Positions 1-6,027 of a DNA stretch of 6,030 bases are shown piece after piece. Numbering within the stretch: the first letter of the stretch is position 1; the number at the start of each line of letters is the position of its first letter. The translations under genes were made by a program, and so were the position numbers. The DNA is from Desulfobacterales bacterium (GTDB lineage Bacteria > Desulfobacterota > Desulfobacteria > Desulfobacterales > UBA5852): positions 1 through 6,030 of the forward strand of contig JASJBQ010000289.1 in the NCBI GenBank assembly GCA_030066455.1, written 5' to 3'. The notes under the pieces are model-generated. The model was not told where the DNA came from and ran no database searches. It saw only the letters and a program-made list of their open reading frames with translations.

Positions 1-521
1 GCGCCCGGATCCTGACCCTGATTCCCATCTTCATCTTCCCCTGGCTGATCGAAATCCCCGCTTTTATCTTCCTGGGCATCTGGTTCGTGCTTCAGTTCTT
101 GGGCGCCGCCGGTGCCGACGGGTCTGCCGGCGGCATCGCCTGGTGGGCGCACGTGGGTGGTTTCCTGGCCGGCATCGCACTTCTGAAAGGCTTCGAACGA
201 ATCCCCACCACCGGCCTGTCCGCCCCCCTCGAGACCGCCGCTGCCAGAAAACATAGTCACCATCTGCAGGTGATTCGTCCTACCTCGGTTCCCGGTTCCC
301 CCGATCTCCAGGGCCGACTGACCATCACCGCCTTCGAGGCGCTCGCCGGCACCCGCAAGCGCGTGGCGCTTACCGCCGGTAGGCGCCGCCGTACGGTCCT
401 GGTGCGTGTGCCAGCCGGAATGAAAGCGGGCCAATCCCTGCGGCTCAGGGGGCTGGGTCAAATGCTGCCCGACGGCCGTCGCGGCGACCTTTACCTAAAA
501 ATCGAGTTGGAATCCTGGTAG
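1..521 (+). CDS. Rhomboid-family intramembrane protease with DnaJ C-terminal-like tail (3' part only)
   Basis: The reading frame is open from base 3 to the TAG at 519-521, so 172 residues are visible; the start and the catalytic serine lie left of the window. The first part reads RILTLIPIFIFPWLIEIPAFIFLGIWF, split as hydrophobic membrane segments, followed by GGIAWWAHVGGFLAG. That is the last rhomboid helix, with the catalytic histidine at visible residue 50 (codon 150-152). Rhomboids are membrane serine proteases that use a Ser-His dyad. After a linker of about 45 residues, bases ~303-518 encode a segment resembling the second peptide-binding barrel of DnaJ/Hsp40: LTITAFEALAGT, then VLVRVPAGMKAGQSLRLRGLG, then GDLYLKIEL. 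No J domain or zinc finger is seen in the visible part. The tail presumably sits in the cytoplasm and may hold unfolded clients; this is inference. The gene converges on the REC-GGDEF gene, with a long palindrome between them. Confidence 0.85.
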   Translation, partial: ARILTLIPIFIFPWLIEIPAFIFLGIWFVLQFLGAAGADGSAGGIAWWAHVGGFLAGIALLKGFERIPTTGLSAPLETAAARKHSHHLQVIRPTSVPGSPDLQGRLTITAFEALAGTRKRVALTAGRRRRTVLVRVPAGMKAGQSLRLRGLGQMLPDGRRGDLYLKIELESW

Positions 522-535
522 ATGGGGAAGAGATC

Positions 536-680
536 AGTGTCCATCCAGGAATGGTAGATTTTGGTTTAGGCCAAGGCCGCAGTGTTTTTGAAACCGCAGG
601 CGTAGCTATGCTCCGTCGAGGATTTTAAAAGCGCGAGAGCGCCGGCCTGGGCCAAAAGATGCCATTCCTGGATGGACACT
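536..680. repeat. 145-bp imperfect palindrome between convergent genes
   Basis: The outer arms 536-554 and 662-680 are perfect 19-bp inverted repeats (AGTGTCCATCCAGGAATGG and its complement). Inside them the symmetry continues with interruptions: TTTTGGTTTAGGCC on the left faces GGCCTGGGCCAAAA on the right, where the three mismatches would be G-U pairs in a + strand RNA. The centre is the palindrome TAGCTA at 603-608. The element starts 15 bp after the rhomboid stop, and its last two bases form part of the REC-GGDEF stop codon (679-681 on the minus strand). It could be a bidirectional terminator, a dispersed extragenic palindrome, or a small non-autonomous mobile element. No clear target-site duplication is visible: flanks GATC at 532-535 and AATC at 681-684 share only ATC. 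Confidence 0.85.
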
Positions 681-1587
681 AATCGGCGAACAGGCAAGAC
701 ACCTTATTGCGCCCCTCGTCCTTGGAAGCATACATGGCGGAGTCGGCCCGTTTGACAAAGGCCGTGATGTCTTCGGTGGGGACGTACTGGGTGACACCGA
801 CGCTGACGGTGACGTAAACCGCCTCGCCGGACCGCGGGCTGAATTTCTCTTTTTCAACCGCGTCCTTGATACGGTAGGCCACGGTCTCGGCCTCGTCTCC
901 TGTGGTTTCAGGCAGAATGACGGTAAACTCCTCGCCCCCGTAGCGATAGGCCGTATCAAGCTTACGCAGGCAGGATTCGATGATCTGGGCCAGGCGCACC
1001 AACACCTTGTCGCCCTCGAGGTGGCCGAAGTTGTCGTTGTAGTCCTTGAAATGATCGATATCCAGAAGCAGCAGGGACAGTGGCGGATTGTAGCGGTTGG
1101 AGCGATCCACTTCCAGGGCCAGTTGATTGTAAAAATGGCGCGAGTTGTAGAGTTTGGTCAGACCGTCCGTGGTAGCCAGTTTCTGGAGCTGCTCGAGCAT
1201 CTTGACCCGCTCCTGGGTCAGTTGGCGCTCCTTGAGCACCCGTTTGAGCCTTAGCAGCAGTTCGGCGAAGCGCACCGGTTTGAAGAGAAAATCGCTGGCC
1301 CCCTTGCTGATGGCCTCCTCGTAAGAGTAGTCGGCGCTGTATCCGGTGATCACGATTACGTCGGCGTCGTAGTTTTTCTTGATGCGGTCGGTGAGTTCCA
1401 GACCGTCCATTCCGGGCAATGAAATGTCGGTGATGACCACATCGGCATCCTTGGCGTTGAGGATATCCAGCGCCTCTTCCGCGCTGGCCGCCGCCGTGGC
1501 CTCGTAACCCGACATCCCGATAAACTCGTGCATGGTATCCCGAATGCCAGCGTCGTCATCCACAATCAAGATTCGGGTGTCTTCCAT
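679..1587 (-). CDS. Response regulator diguanylate cyclase (REC-GGDEF)
   Basis: A complete 302-residue protein of the PleD/WspR type of two-domain architecture. Residues 1-~120 are a receiver domain: acidic pocket D10-D12, phosphoacceptor D54 (in VVITDISLPGMDG), switch T81, and K103 in the FKP motif. A helical, charged linker (~106-137) probably forms the dimer coiled coil. Residues ~138-302 are a GGDEF domain beginning at TTDGLTKLYNSRHF, with metal-binding D176/D178 (LLLDIDHFKDYND), the catalytic GGEEF at 217-221, and an intact RxxD inhibitory site (R208, D211) five residues before it. The predicted reaction is 2 GTP to cyclic di-GMP in the cytoplasm, stimulated by phosphorylation and restrained by product. 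The start ATG (1585-1587) is preceded by GAGGAA (complement of 1598-1603) at 10 nt spacing. No partner kinase or output receptor is in the window, so the input signal and process are unknown. The C terminus (GRNKVSCLFAD) ends near the usual domain limit, so the adjoining palindrome has not obviously truncated it. Confidence 0.95.
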   Translation of the reverse strand: MEDTRILIVDDDAGIRDTMHEFIGMSGYEATAAASAEEALDILNAKDADVVITDISLPGMDGLELTDRIKKNYDADVIVITGYSADYSYEEAISKGASDFLFKPVRFAELLLRLKRVLKERQLTQERVKMLEQLQKLATTDGLTKLYNSRHFYNQLALEVDRSNRYNPPLSLLLLDIDHFKDYNDNFGHLEGDKVLVRLAQIIESCLRKLDTAYRYGGEEFTVILPETTGDEAETVAYRIKDAVEKEKFSPRSGEAVYVTVSVGVTQYVPTEDITAFVKRADSAMYASKDEGRNKVSCLFAD

Positions 1588-1648
1588 GGGGGCGTGATTC
1601 CTCGCAAGCGGTCCGTTGTGTCCGTCAGCTTGTGGCCGGAGCAGCGGG

Positions 1649-1715
1649 TTGACAGGGTAAAAAGTGATCTGGTAATAGGGGCTTTCCTTATTATTTGCAG
1701 AATGTTAACTATAAT
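1649..1715 (+). promoter_or_regulatory. Possible upstream promoter toward lepA
   Basis: Two weak arrangements point rightward. The first is TTGACA at 1649-1654 with TAATAG at 1673-1678 (18 bp apart; the -10 is only 3 of 6). The second is a perfect TATAAT at 1710-1715 whose best -35 at 16 bp spacing is TTATTA (1688-1693). The TATAAT overlaps the -10 of the minus-strand promoter, so if both were used they would compete for polymerase. Either would give a long lepA leader of about 170-210 nt. Confidence 0.3.
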
Positions 1716-1737
1716 ATGCAACAATTAACCGTGTCAA
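1708..1737 (-). promoter_or_regulatory. Predicted sigma70-type promoter of the REC-GGDEF gene
   Basis: On the minus strand, TTGACA (complement of 1732-1737) and TATAGT (complement of 1708-1713) are separated by 18 bp. The -35 is a perfect match and the -10 is 5 of 6. Transcription would begin near 1700 and leave a leader of about 110 nt before the ATG. The surrounding 1681-1735 is strikingly AT-rich for this GC-rich window. A short inverted repeat, GTTAA at 1704-1708 and TTAAC at 1725-1729, spans the -10 and spacer and could be an operator half-site pair, but five-base arms are weak evidence. Confidence 0.6.
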
Positions 1738-1766
1738 CCGGCATTTGGCTTCCAAGCTTCCCGCCC

Positions 1767-1797
1767 CTCAGTTCGCTGAGCGGCCAGATTCGGCCGC
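1767..1797 (+). other. Two tandem hairpins in the lepA upstream region
   Basis: CTCAG (1767-1771) and CTGAG (1776-1780) form a 5-bp stem around a TTCG loop. Directly after it, GCGGCC (1780-1785) and GGCCGC (1792-1797) form a perfect 6-bp stem around AGATTC. The two share base 1780, so at most one uses it. There is no T-run afterwards, so they do not look like an intrinsic terminator. Whether they lie in the lepA transcript depends on which promoter is used. Confidence 0.4.
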
Positions 1798-1808
1798 CCG
1801 AGCACCGC

Positions 1809-1846
1809 TGATACAAATTGACAGGTTGGCTGTGCCGAAGCAGGCC
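1809..1846 (+). promoter_or_regulatory. Possible proximal lepA promoter elements
   Basis: A perfect TTGACA at 1818-1823 lies 70 bp before the lepA ATG, but the -10 position at 17 bp spacing is CAGGCC, which does not fit. Overlapping it upstream, TGATACAAA (TG at 1809-1810, TACAAA at 1812-1817) resembles an extended -10 element with a poor -35. One of these may serve lepA, but the sequence alone does not decide it. Confidence 0.25.
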
Positions 1847-1892
1847 GGTGCGTCGCCGCCGACCGGGCAGCTGGGCGGCTGTGGTCTAAAAC

Positions 1893-3689
1893 ATGGAACT
1901 TATACGCAATTTCAGCATCATCGCCCATATCGATCATGGGAAATCGACCCTTTCGGATCGGCTGATCCAGGTCACCGACATCGTTTCCGACCGGGATTTC
2001 AAAGACCAAATCCTCGACAGCATGGATATCGAGAGGGAACGCGGCATCACCATCAAAAGCCAAACGGTCTGCCTGCCCTACCGCACCGCCGACGGCCGCG
2101 ACTACCGCCTGAACCTGATCGACACGCCGGGCCACGTCGATTTTTCCTACGAGGTCTCCCGGGCCCTGGCCTCCTGCGAGGGGGCCCTTCTGCTGATCGA
2201 TGCCAGTCAGGGTGTGGAGGCCCAGACCCTGGCCAATCTCTACCTGGCACTGGAGCACGACCTGGAGATCATCCCGGTGATCAACAAAATCGACCTGCCT
2301 TCGGCCGACATCGACCGGGTGCGCCGCCAGATCGAGGAAGACCTGGGGTTGGATCCGGACGAGGCCATTCTGGCCTCGGCCAAAGAAGGCACCGGCATCG
2401 AGGACGTGCTCGAGGGCGTCGTCCAGAAGCTTCAGCCGCCGGAGGGCAACGCCGAGGCCCCGCTTAAAGCACTGATCTTCGACTCCCATTATGACGCCTA
2501 CCGCGGCACCATCGTTCACTTCCGCATTTTCGATGGCCAGATCAAGGCGGGTGATACGATCCAATTCATGTCCAACGGGGCCGCCTATAAGGTCGAGGAG
2601 GTCGGCGTGTTCCAGATCGTGCGCCGCCCGGCCAAATCGCTCGCCGCCGGCGAGGTGGGCTACTTGATCGCCGGTATCAAGACGGTCAGCGACACCCGCT
2701 GCGGCGATACAATCACGCTCAAAGCGCGCCCCTGTGACGCGGCCATGCCCGGCTTCAAGGAGGCCAAGCCGGTGGTGTTCTCCTCCATCTACCCCGTGGC
2801 TTCGGATGGCTACGAGGATCTTGTGGCGGGTCTCGAAAAGCTCAAGCTCAACGACGCCTCCCTGATCTACGAAAAAGACACATCGGTGGCCCTGGGCTTC
2901 GGCTTCCGCTGCGGGTTCCTGGGTCTGCTGCACCTGGAGGTGGTCCAGGAGCGACTCGAACGGGAGTTCGACCTCTCCCTGATCCTAACAGCGCCTTCGG
3001 TGCAGTACGAGATCGTGATGAACGACGGCACCACCGAAATCATCGACAACCCGGCCCTCTATCCCGACCCCACGACGATCGCGGAGTCGCGCGAACCGTT
3101 CATCAAGGCGGCCATCATCGTGCCCGACCGCTACATGGGGGCGGTGATGAAGCTCTGCCTCGACCGCCGCGGGATCAACAAGAACTACCAGTACCTGACC
3201 AACAGCCGACTGGAGATGATCTTCGAGATGCCCCTGGCGGAAGTGATCTACGACTTCTACGACAAGCTCAAATCGGTCACCCAGGGCTATGGCTCCTTCG
3301 ACTACGAGATTATCGCCTACCGGGCGACTGACCTGGTCAAGCTGGACATCCTGATCAACGGCGAGCGGGTCGACGCCCTGTCCCAACTCGTTCACCGCGA
3401 GCGGGCGGTCGAACGGGCGCGCACGGCCTGCGCCAAACTGCGGGATGAAATCCCGCGTCAGATGTACAAAATCGCCATCCAGGGGGCTATCGGGGGCACC
3501 ATCATCGCCCGCAAGACCATCTCCCCCTTCCGCAAGGACGTCACGGCCAAGTGTTACGGCGGCGATGTCTCCCGCAAACGCAAATTGCTCGAAAAACAGA
3601 AGAAAGGCAAAAAACGCATGAAGATGGTGGGGCAGGTCATGATCCCCCAGTCGGCCTTTCTTTCCGTACTCAAAACCGAAAGCGACTGA
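1893..3689 (+). CDS. lepA: Elongation factor 4 (LepA), ribosome-associated translational GTPase
   Basis: 598 residues, almost exactly the usual length for LepA (E. coli about 599). GTPase motifs are all present: G1 HIDHGKST (12-19), G2 threonine T53 in RERGITIK, G3 DTPGHVDF (77-84) with catalytic H81, G4 NKID (131-134), G5 SAK (162-164). Beta-barrel and EF-G-like domains follow (e.g. FGFRCGFLGLLHLEVVQERL). The C-terminal basic domain unique to LepA is also present: GGDVSRKRKLLEKQKKGKKRMK and MVGQVMIPQSAFLSVLK. In the family it binds 70S ribosomes, affects back-translocation and initiation or ribosome biogenesis, and hydrolyses GTP. The start is fixed by an in-frame TAA at 1887-1889, two codons before the ATG. 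There is no good Shine-Dalgarno: only GTGG at 1881-1884, 8 nt from the ATG. It is the first gene of a tight block with leuC and leuD; a signal peptidase gene (lepB), the classic partner, is absent downstream. Confidence 0.97.
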   Translation: MELIRNFSIIAHIDHGKSTLSDRLIQVTDIVSDRDFKDQILDSMDIERERGITIKSQTVCLPYRTADGRDYRLNLIDTPGHVDFSYEVSRALASCEGALLLIDASQGVEAQTLANLYLALEHDLEIIPVINKIDLPSADIDRVRRQIEEDLGLDPDEAILASAKEGTGIEDVLEGVVQKLQPPEGNAEAPLKALIFDSHYDAYRGTIVHFRIFDGQIKAGDTIQFMSNGAAYKVEEVGVFQIVRRPAKSLAAGEVGYLIAGIKTVSDTRCGDTITLKARPCDAAMPGFKEAKPVVFSSIYPVASDGYEDLVAGLEKLKLNDASLIYEKDTSVALGFGFRCGFLGLLHLEVVQERLEREFDLSLILTAPSVQYEIVMNDGTTEIIDNPALYPDPTTIAESREPFIKAAIIVPDRYMGAVMKLCLDRRGINKNYQYLTNSRLEMIFEMPLAEVIYDFYDKLKSVTQGYGSFDYEIIAYRATDLVKLDILINGERVDALSQLVHRERAVERARTACAKLRDEIPRQMYKIAIQGAIGGTIIARKTISPFRKDVTAKCYGGDVSRKRKLLEKQKKGKKRMKMVGQVMIPQSAFLSVLKTESD

Positions 3690-3699
3690 CGGAGGGCGC

Positions 3700-5001
3700 A
3701 TGGGCCGCACCATTGTCGAGAAGATCTTCGACGCGCACCGCATCGACACCCCTTTCGCGGACGTGCATGTCATCCGCCTGGACGTGGTGGCCTGCCACGA
3801 AATCACGACCCCCATCGCCATCAACGACCTCGTGGCCCGGGGCAAGGACCGCGTCTTCGACCCGGTGCGCATCAAGGCCGTCATCGACCACGTCACCCCG
3901 GCCAAGGATTCCAAGACCGCCGCCCAGGGCAAGATCCTGCGTGACTGGGCGCGGCGCCAGGGCATCCGCGATTTCTTCGATATCGGCCGCAACGGGGTCT
4001 GCCACGCCCTGTTTCCCGAAAAGGGTTTCATCCGCCCGGGCTACACCGCCATCATGGGAGATTCGCATACCTGTACCTATGGGGCCTTCGGCGCTTTCGC
4101 TGCCGGGGTGGGCACCACCGACCTCGAGGTGGGTATCCTCAAGGGCGTGTGCGCCTTCCGCTACCCGCAGACCTTGCGGATCAACCTGAACGGGCGCCTG
4201 CCGGATGGCGTGTTCGCCAAAGACGTGATTCTCGCGGTCATCGCGCGTCTGGGGGTGAGCGGTGCCACCGACAAGGTGATCGAATTCGGGGGGCCGGTGA
4301 CGGCGGCCATGACTATGGAGGAGCGCATGACGCTCTGCAACATGGCCATCGAGGCCGGCGGCACCTGCGGTATCTGCGCGCCGGATGCCACGACGGTGGA
4401 TTACCTGTGGGAATTCATTCAAGCGGACTACCCGGATCGGGAGATGGCCCTGGAGGCCTTTGGCGCCTATCAGCCGGATGCCGATGCCGACTACGCCGCC
4501 GTGATCGACCATGATGTGAGCGGGCTGGAACCCATGGTCACCTTCGGTCACAAACCCGATCAGGTCAAGCCGGTGGCGACCATGACGGCCCAGAAGATCG
4601 ACCAGGTTTATATCGGCTCCTGCACCAACGGGCGCATCGAAGACCTGCGCGTGGCCGCGGCCGTGCTCAAAGGCCGCACCATCGCCCCGGACGTGCGGGG
4701 CATCGTCTCGCCGGCCACGCCCAAGGTCTACCGACAGGCGATGCAGGAAGGGCTTCTCGCGGTCTTTATGGACGCCGGCTTCTGCGTCACCAACCCCACC
4801 TGCGGGGCCTGCCTGGGCATGAGCAACGGGGTTCTGGCCGAGGGTGAGGTCTGCGCGGCCACCACCAACCGCAACTTCAACGGCCGCATGGGCATCGGCG
4901 GCATGGTGCACCTGGTCAGCCCGGCCACGGCGGCCGCCAGCGCCATCGCCGGCCACATCGCCAACTCGGACCTCTACCCGGCGGGAGGCGCGGCTTTATG
5001 A
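3700..5001 (+). CDS. leuC: 3-isopropylmalate dehydratase large subunit, type II (LeuC / homoaconitase family)
   Basis: A 433-residue protein, shorter than E. coli-type LeuC (about 466) and fitting the archaeal-like type II LeuC/HacA group. It opens with MGRTIVEKIFDAH and carries family blocks CHEITTPIAINDLVARG, HVTPAKDSKTAAQGKILRDW, IMGDSHTCTYGAFGAFAAGVG and SPATPKVYRQAM. The 4Fe-4S cluster ligands are C308 (IGSCTNGR), C368 and C371 (NPTCGACLG). With LeuD it should isomerise 2-isopropylmalate to 3-isopropylmalate by dehydration and rehydration in the cytoplasm, in leucine synthesis. Relatives act on homoaconitate, citramalate/citraconate or dimethylmalate, so the exact substrate is not proven. 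Start ATG has GGAGG at 3691-3695, only 4 nt away, just after the lepA TGA (3687-3689); the 10-bp gap implies co-transcription. Its TGA overlaps the leuD start as ATGA, implying translational coupling and 1:1 subunit supply. Confidence 0.93.
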   Translation: MGRTIVEKIFDAHRIDTPFADVHVIRLDVVACHEITTPIAINDLVARGKDRVFDPVRIKAVIDHVTPAKDSKTAAQGKILRDWARRQGIRDFFDIGRNGVCHALFPEKGFIRPGYTAIMGDSHTCTYGAFGAFAAGVGTTDLEVGILKGVCAFRYPQTLRINLNGRLPDGVFAKDVILAVIARLGVSGATDKVIEFGGPVTAAMTMEERMTLCNMAIEAGGTCGICAPDATTVDYLWEFIQADYPDREMALEAFGAYQPDADADYAAVIDHDVSGLEPMVTFGHKPDQVKPVATMTAQKIDQVYIGSCTNGRIEDLRVAAAVLKGRTIAPDVRGIVSPATPKVYRQAMQEGLLAVFMDAGFCVTNPTCGACLGMSNGVLAEGEVCAATTNRNFNGRMGIGGMVHLVSPATAAASAIAGHIANSDLYPAGGAAL

Positions 5002-5522
5002 AAACCTTCGGCGGCAACGTGCTCTTTCTCGATCGCAACGATATCAACACCGACGAGATCATCCCGGCCAAATACCTGACCGAAATCACGAAAGACGCTT
5101 TGGGACCCCACCTGCTCGAGGACCTGTGCCTGGAGGGGTTTGTCCCCGGCAAAAGCACCCGTGACCGGCAGATCATCATCACCCGGGCCAATTTCGGATG
5201 CGGCTCCTCCAGGGAGCATGCCCCCTGGGCCCTGGAGGTCAACGGCATCAATGTGGTGATCGCCTCGAGTTTCGCGCGCATCTTCCGGCAGAACATGTTC
5301 AACTGCGGCATGCTGGCGATCGAACTGCCCGAAGCGCGCATCGCCGCCCTGTTCGAAGCATTTGCGGCGCACCCCACCCGCCTGACCATGGATTTAGAGG
5401 GCGGCGCTTTCACGCTGGAGGCCGCGGGTCGTCTGGAGCGCAGCCCGTTCGCCATCGCCCCTTTCGACCGCGCGCTGGTGGAAGCCGGCGGCTGGGTGGA
5501 GTACGCCGACCAGCACTATTAG
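4998..5522 (+). CDS. leuD: 3-isopropylmalate dehydratase small subunit (LeuD, swivel domain)
   Basis: A 174-residue small subunit, the length typical of type II LeuD/HacB. It contains the substrate-loop region NDINTDEIIPAKYLTE (14-29) and the swivel-domain signature NFGCGSSREHAPWAL (65-79). It also has the conserved IASSFARIFRQNMFNCGML stretch that follows. It pairs with LeuC to complete the active site; the residues after KYL in the loop help set chain-length preference in the family, and here they read T-E. The ATG (4998-5000) overlaps the leuC stop by 4 bp and has GGGAGG at 4983-4988, inside the leuC 3' end, 9 nt from the start. No leuB or leuA follows, and no hairpin with a T-run lies just downstream, so the transcript end is unclear. 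Substrate could be isopropylmalate alone or also citraconate/citramalate. Confidence 0.93.
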   Translation: MKTFGGNVLFLDRNDINTDEIIPAKYLTEITKDALGPHLLEDLCLEGFVPGKSTRDRQIIITRANFGCGSSREHAPWALEVNGINVVIASSFARIFRQNMFNCGMLAIELPEARIAALFEAFAAHPTRLTMDLEGGAFTLEAAGRLERSPFAIAPFDRALVEAGGWVEYADQHY

Positions 5523-5742
5523 AATTCTAAAGCGTTTCGGCCTGCTGAACCAAAACCGTCGAGATGTATCGGCGGGAAAACCAGCGATGTGGGAGAGGGT
5601 TTCGGTTTTCAATCCCATTTGCCCCGCGCCGAGCATCGGCGTGGCGGGCGGGGAAAGCGCGCGGACTGTTTGAGCGCCAGCGAGTTTCCGCGCGCGCCTT
5701 CCGTATAAACCAGGCAATGAAGCAAGCATGATGCTGTCATGC
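5523..5742. other. Gene-free spacer downstream of leuD with GC-rich hairpins
   Basis: No convincing gene is seen. Visible structures are CGCCGA (5627-5632) and TCGGCG (5636-5641) around a GCA loop; GCGCGCGGA (5657-5665) and TCCGCGCGC (5687-5695), a perfect 9-bp stem with a 21-nt loop; and GCATGA (5726-5731) with TCATGC (5737-5742). A weaker pair is AAAACCG (5552-5558) with CGGTTTT (5603-5609). None is followed by a T-run, so an intrinsic terminator for the lepA-leuC-leuD transcript is not identifiable, although the first GC hairpin could slow polymerase. Confidence 0.5.
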
Positions 5743-5903
5743 AAGGCGCCCCAAGTAAGCGAGACGCGCAGCAATCGTCAGATTGTGAGCACCCGAGCGA
5801 ATTGGGCAACGCCGCACGGCGGCATCAGGCGCCGCCTCATTGTCTGGTTTGGCGACGCGCAGGATACGCGGGGCACGGGCGCCTTCTTTTGGTTACTTTT
5901 CTT
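5743..5903. repeat. Inverted-repeat block, possibly a decayed dispersed repeat
   Basis: Perfect 9-bp arms AAGGCGCCC (5743-5751) and GGGCGCCTT (5877-5885) share a centre near 5814 with an inner pair CGCCG (5810-5814) and CGGCG (5817-5821). CAGATTGTGAG on the left loosely matches the complement of the CTCATTGTCTG stretch on the right. The + strand has short overlapping open frames here (one ends GDAQDTRGTGAFFWLLFL, another GRLLLVTFL). Such peptides recall spurious hypothetical proteins that, from memory, recur in repeat sequences of many proteobacteria. Because two frames both look familiar, DNA- or RNA-level repetition is more likely than a real gene. Confidence 0.4.
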
Positions 5904-6027
5904 GACGGTCTCGTAAAAAGTCCGATATCGGCGTTACGCTTCAGCCTTCGTCATTGCGGCGTACCGTAAGTACGCCTCATTCCTCAGGATTCGCAAGCCT
6001 TGATCTCGAACATTTTACGAAACCGTC
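5904..6027. repeat. 124-bp palindromic element at the right edge of the window
   Basis: The outer arms GACGGTCTCGTAAAA (5904-5918) and TTTTACGAAACCGTC (6013-6027) match as an inverted repeat at 14 of 15 positions. At the centre is a perfect 7-bp stem, GGCGTAC (5958-5964) with GTACGCC (5970-5976), around CGTAA. The symmetry of the arms continues inward in broken form (GTCCGATATC against GATCTCGAAC). The element may extend past the edge. Its design, long arms plus a strong central hairpin and no coding frame, is that of a dispersed extragenic palindrome or a miniature non-autonomous element. I have a general recollection of arms of this kind in sulfate-reducer genomes but cannot verify it here. 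Confidence 0.7.

Noticed and set aside
1588..1892. Leucine attenuator or riboswitch upstream of the operon
   Set aside because: There is no leader peptide rich in leucine codons, no terminator/antiterminator pair, and no recognisable T-box or riboswitch core. The gap also precedes lepA rather than leuC.
1745..2467. 240-residue plus-strand frame starting upstream of lepA
   Set aside because: It runs out of frame through the lepA GTPase domain and is rich in P, R and G from frame shifting. Nothing suggests a real overlapping gene.
1734..2933. 399-residue open frame on the minus strand
   Set aside because: It lies antisense to lepA, whose family match is complete. Its composition (VDQV, GGEHHRLG, many H, D, G) is that expected from the complement of GC-rich coding DNA.
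2985..4031. 348-residue minus-strand frame spanning the lepA-leuC junction
   Set aside because: It overlaps two well-supported genes throughout and shows no family signature; a shadow frame.
3670..4956. 428-residue open frame on the minus strand
   Set aside because: It is the mirror of leuC in a GC-rich genome, with low-complexity His/Gly/Ala/Asp content and no recognisable motif.
5627..5641. Terminator for the lepA-leuC-leuD transcript
   Set aside because: The GC-rich stem is good, but it is followed by GTGGCGGGCGGGG with no T-run, so an intrinsic terminator cannot be claimed.
5394..5774. 126-residue minus-strand frame from the post-leuD gap into leuD
   Set aside because: Half is antisense to leuD, and the rest lies in the hairpin-rich gap. 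Its N-terminal part looks vaguely like a recurrent hypothetical peptide, but no domain or ribosome site supports it.
5728..5969. Two short plus-strand frames (62 and 76 residues) as genes
   Set aside because: They overlap in different frames, lack credible ribosome sites, and coincide with inverted repeats; the second runs into the palindromic element. Treated as repeat sequence.
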